A stretch of DNA of 14,745 nucleotides, from assembly GCA_038231495.1 (NCBI GenBank), contig JBBRLG010000113.1:1-14745 (forward strand). Reading direction: 5' to 3'. A model generated the notes under the pieces. That model had not been told where the DNA came from, searched no databases, and saw only the letters and a program-made list of their open reading frames with translations. Within the stretch, counting starts at the first letter, position 1. The number at the start of each line of letters is the position of its first letter. Position numbers and translations under genes: made by a program. This DNA is from JBBRLG01 sp038231495. GTDB taxonomy: Bacteria; Planctomycetota; Planctomycetia; Gemmatales; Gemmataceae. Positions 12,857 to 14,745 of this stretch are shown piece by piece.

Positions 12857-14539
12857 TTACGATGTGTCCGCGTCGTCGTCCGCGTTGCCCAACGACCAGT
12901 TCCGACGATCCGCGGCGCTCAGGTTCCACGGCAAGAAACGCGCCCCATCCTCGGGAGCTTCATCACCCGCTTCCGCGCAGGCCGTCAGGTACGCCGTCAA
13001 CCACGCACGCGGGTTCAAGTCCCACAGGCACAAGGTCTGCAACAACGAGAACAGTATCGCCGCCAGGCGGCCCGCCCACACCGCCCCCGACCCATAGTAG
13101 TTCTTCCGTCCTACCACCGGCCCACGCTCCGTCCGCTCCGCCGTGTTGTTGTCCATCGGCACTTCCGGGTGCTCGACGAACACCGTCAAACCGGTCCAGT
13201 GATTCCCCAAGCTTTCCAGTACCTTCCGCCGCGCCGGGTGCAACGCTGGTTCCAGCAACTCGGCTTCCCCTTGCGCACCGAACGCCGTCACGGCCAGGCG
13301 TAACCGCGTGTCGGCCGCGGCAAACTGCACCGGCTCCTCCCGGACCGCCCGCCGCTCGTCGTTGCACTGATACAGCGCCCCGATCCGCTCGACCCAGGCC
13401 AACGCCCAACCCTCCTGGTCGGGCCAGGTCCGGGCCACGGTCACGAAGTCCCGGCGGACATGCGCCCAGCAGAACGCCAGCACGATCAGGCCCCGCTTGA
13501 CCTGGTCCATGACCTGGTAGGCCTTGTAACGGTCTACCACCATGATCCCTTGGGCGTCCGGCCCCAGGTAGTCCTCCGGTACCTCATGGGAGCGGCCTTG
13601 GGCCAGGACGAAGACGACGACCTCGTCGGCGTGGAAAGCCCACAGGTACCAGCGGAAGCCGACCTTGCCCTCGATCGTAGCGAACACCAGCCAGCGGGTC
13701 TCGTCGGCGTGCCAGAGCGGCTGTCGCCGGCTGTGCGCGGCCAAAGCCTCGTAGACCGGCTCGAACAACGGCAGCAGCCGTTGCAGGCCGTCGGTCACCG
13801 TGCCCAGCGACAGATCCAGGTCGTGCGTCTGGAGGTCCGCCAGCAGTCGGTAGGTCGGCCGGTAGAACAGGTACTTGTCCAACAGCAGCGCGACCCAAAC
13901 CGTGACGCCCAAGATACTCTTGGGAATCACGCGGGGGGCCGGCGGGGCCGTGACGACGCCGGGGTGAGCGCCGCAAGCACAGGTGGGGCGGTAGCGGTGA
14001 CGGCGGATGAGGCGGCGATGGGCTTTAACCTCGACCTCCAGGATCGTGGAATCCTCGGTGCCGCTGACGGGGGCGAAGGGGCGGCCGCAGCGCCGGCACG
14101 AGCACTGCTCGCCGGGGATCACGCGCTCCTCCACGAGGGCGGGCAGATGCGAATAGTCACGGCGGCGCGGCCCCTTCGTGCCGCGCTGCTGGCCCCGGGG
14201 CCGGCGCGACGGGGAGTCGGGGGGCGTCGTCGTGGTCGGGGTGGTAGCGGCGGTGGTCTCGGTCTTGCGGCCGAAGAGTTGTTGCTCGCGAAGACGGAGT
14301 TGGGCGCGGAGCTGTTCGTTCTCGGTTCGCAGCAGGGCTTCACGCCGGAGGGCGCGTTGGTGCTGGGCTTTCCAGTAGCCGGCCTGCCGCCAGGGCTCGA
14401 ACTCCACGGCGAGTCGCGGGCAGACGGGACAGGGGCCGTCCGGCAAGGGAGGCGCCAAGCAGGCGGGGTGCGCGGGCGTCGTGGTCAAGGGGACCCGCGC
14501 TAGGTCCGGGCAAACAGGGCTGGCAAGCGCAGCGGACAT
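12857..14539 (-). CDS. tnpC: IS66-family transposase (TnpC type)
   Basis: The 560-aa protein starts at ATG 14539, 44 nt inside the right inverted repeat. It has an early helical leucine-rich region (~55-90: RREALLRTENEQLRAQLRLR, then EQQLFGRK, the usual IS66 coiled coil). A Pro/Thr linker follows, then a zinc-finger-like region with Cys146, Cys148, Cys151 and Cys187, Cys189 (CSCRRCGRPF; TCACG). The DDE nuclease domain shows Asp279 in LWHADETRW, Asp336 in MVVDRYKAYQ and Glu468 in MDNNTAERTERG, with the family-typical GRKNYYGSGAVWAGRLAAIL just after. Length is normal for IS66 TnpC. It catalyses cut-and-join movement of the element. The usual tnpB helper is absent. The strongly acidic end (DDDAD) is unremarkable. 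Confidence 0.93.
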   Translation of the reverse strand: MSAALASPVCPDLARVPLTTTPAHPACLAPPLPDGPCPVCPRLAVEFEPWRQAGYWKAQHQRALRREALLRTENEQLRAQLRLREQQLFGRKTETTAATTPTTTTPPDSPSRRPRGQQRGTKGPRRRDYSHLPALVEERVIPGEQCSCRRCGRPFAPVSGTEDSTILEVEVKAHRRLIRRHRYRPTCACGAHPGVVTAPPAPRVIPKSILGVTVWVALLLDKYLFYRPTYRLLADLQTHDLDLSLGTVTDGLQRLLPLFEPVYEALAAHSRRQPLWHADETRWLVFATIEGKVGFRWYLWAFHADEVVVFVLAQGRSHEVPEDYLGPDAQGIMVVDRYKAYQVMDQVKRGLIVLAFCWAHVRRDFVTVARTWPDQEGWALAWVERIGALYQCNDERRAVREEPVQFAAADTRLRLAVTAFGAQGEAELLEPALHPARRKVLESLGNHWTGLTVFVEHPEVPMDNNTAERTERGPVVGRKNYYGSGAVWAGRLAAILFSLLQTLCLWDLNPRAWLTAYLTACAEAGDEAPEDGARFLPWNLSAADRRNWSLGNADDDADTS

Positions 14540-14585
14540 GCTAACCGTTGTAGCCCCGCGCCGTCAGCTGGCAAGCGCAGCTGAC
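14520..14585. repeat. subterminal repeats inside the IS66 right end
   Basis: ctggcaagcgcagc occurs at 14520-14533 and 14568-14581, 48 bp apart. The second copy is embedded in an 8-bp inverted repeat gtcagctg/cagctgac (14563-14570 and 14578-14585) that runs into the terminal repeat. The first overlaps the transposase start codon region. Such subterminal sites are plausible transposase-binding or autoregulation sites; this is inference. Confidence 0.6.
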
Positions 14586-14604
14586 CGGTTTACCGAATGT
14601 TTAC
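14583..14604 (-). repeat. IS66 right terminal inverted repeat
   Basis: On the minus strand it begins gtaaacattcggtaaacc and continues ggtc, mirroring the left end with one mismatch in 22. It abuts the second target-duplication copy. Confidence 0.92.
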
Positions 14605-14612
14605 CAAGAAAA
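14605..14612 (+). repeat. right copy of 8-bp target-site duplication
   Basis: caagaaaa follows the right inverted repeat exactly and equals the sequence at 12729-12736. Coding sequence of the interrupted gene resumes at 14613. Confidence 0.93.
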
Positions 14613-14745
14613 CCGCTGCTCCTCCCGTGGCCGAATTGCAGAACCTCATCAATGGGGTGGCCAAAAACATCGTGGATAAGGTGTATGGGCCTCAGGGCCC
14701 GGTGTGGGGCACCCCGTTCAGCGACCTGGAGGAAGTGGCGGTGCA

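Larger units (their letters stand above)
12737..14604 (-). mobile_element. complete IS66-family insertion sequence, single-transposase type (1868 bp)
   Basis: The element is bounded by terminal inverted repeats beginning GTAAAC and flanked by an exact 8-bp duplication. Both are IS66-family hallmarks (GTAA tips, 8-bp duplication). It carries one full-length TnpC-type transposase gene on the minus strand and no tnpA or tnpB, consistent with the ISBst12-like single-gene branch. The ends, duplication and transposase frame are all intact, which suggests a recent and possibly still active copy. It interrupts the gene starting at 12721. Between the left end and the transposase stop (12759-12856) I see nothing else. 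Confidence 0.93.
12721..14745 (+). pseudogene. unknown gene split after codon 5 by an IS66-family insertion; 3' end outside window
   Basis: ATG 12721 has SD aggag (12710-12714) 6 nt upstream. After 16 nt of coding sequence the IS begins; coding resumes at 14613 once the IS and one target-duplication copy are removed. The joined frame is open for all 49 codons to the window edge: MAFKKTAAPPVAELQNLING, then VAKNIVDKVYGPQGPVWGTP, then FSDLEEVAV. The join preserves frame without any adjustment, which strongly supports one original gene. As it stands, the 5' fragment would run into the IS and stop after 31 residues. I do not recognise the family with confidence; the phrase YGPQGPxWGT vaguely recalls mobile-element proteins of planctomycetes, which is too weak to name. 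Confidence 0.8.

Noticed and set aside
13460..14503. 347-codon plus-strand frame inside the IS
   Set aside because: It is antisense to a clear IS66 transposase whose catalytic residues are all present. IS66 helper genes would be on the transposase strand.
1..14745. CRISPR array or riboswitch
   Set aside because: No regularly spaced direct repeats with variable spacers and no recognisable riboswitch core were seen. The only tandem repeats are the coding EAHD units and the short ones near int.

Overview
The window is high-GC bacterial DNA. Several small proteins, the excisionase-like helix-turn-helix protein and the mix of SD-led GTG/TTG/ATG starts look like a planctomycete, possibly Gemmataceae. 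This rests on remembered family resemblance, not a search. Most of it (1 to about 12.4 kb) reads as the interior of an integrated mobile element ending at a tRNA-Leu(CAG) gene. A tyrosine recombinase gene lies just downstream of that tRNA, on the same strand. No second copy of the tRNA 3' end was found, so the far junction is probably left of position 1.

Layout. (i) 131-1628: a DUF932 (phage/plasmid-like) gene interrupted by an in-frame TAA, then three tightly packed small genes, ending in a strong hairpin terminator. (ii) 1814-3292: an unusual protein with HEAT-like repeats in front of a sigma-factor-like C-terminus; a small gene may oppose it at 3317-3574. (iii) 3768-7455: a compact five-gene cassette encoding a four-helix membrane protein, a VWA lipoprotein, a membrane plus coiled-coil protein, a soluble VirD4/HerA-like ATPase and a replication-relaxation-like protein. 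SD sites are clear, one junction is an ATGA overlap and another is a 199-nt overlap. (iv) 7756-9211: a prim-pol protein, a 73-aa small protein, a terminator-like hairpin and an excisionase-like HTH protein. (v) 9369-10922: an AlbA_2/HATPase/winged-helix protein whose linker is encoded by 12-bp tandem repeats. It converges on the integrase (10980-12302, minus strand).

Right of the tRNA, a gene starting at 12721 is split after 16 nt by a complete 1868-bp IS66-family element (12737-14604). The element has 21/22-matching terminal inverted repeats and an exact 8-bp target duplication (caagaaaa). Removing the IS and one duplication copy restores an open frame to the window edge.

Working model: integrase, HTH protein, prim-pol and the ATPase/relaxation cassette form an integrative, possibly mobilizable element. 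No canonical relaxase, VirB4 or mating-pore gene is visible here. The membrane/VWA/ATPase cassette is the best candidate for an undescribed system: either a minimal split coupling-protein DNA-transfer device or a cargo (possibly defence) complex.
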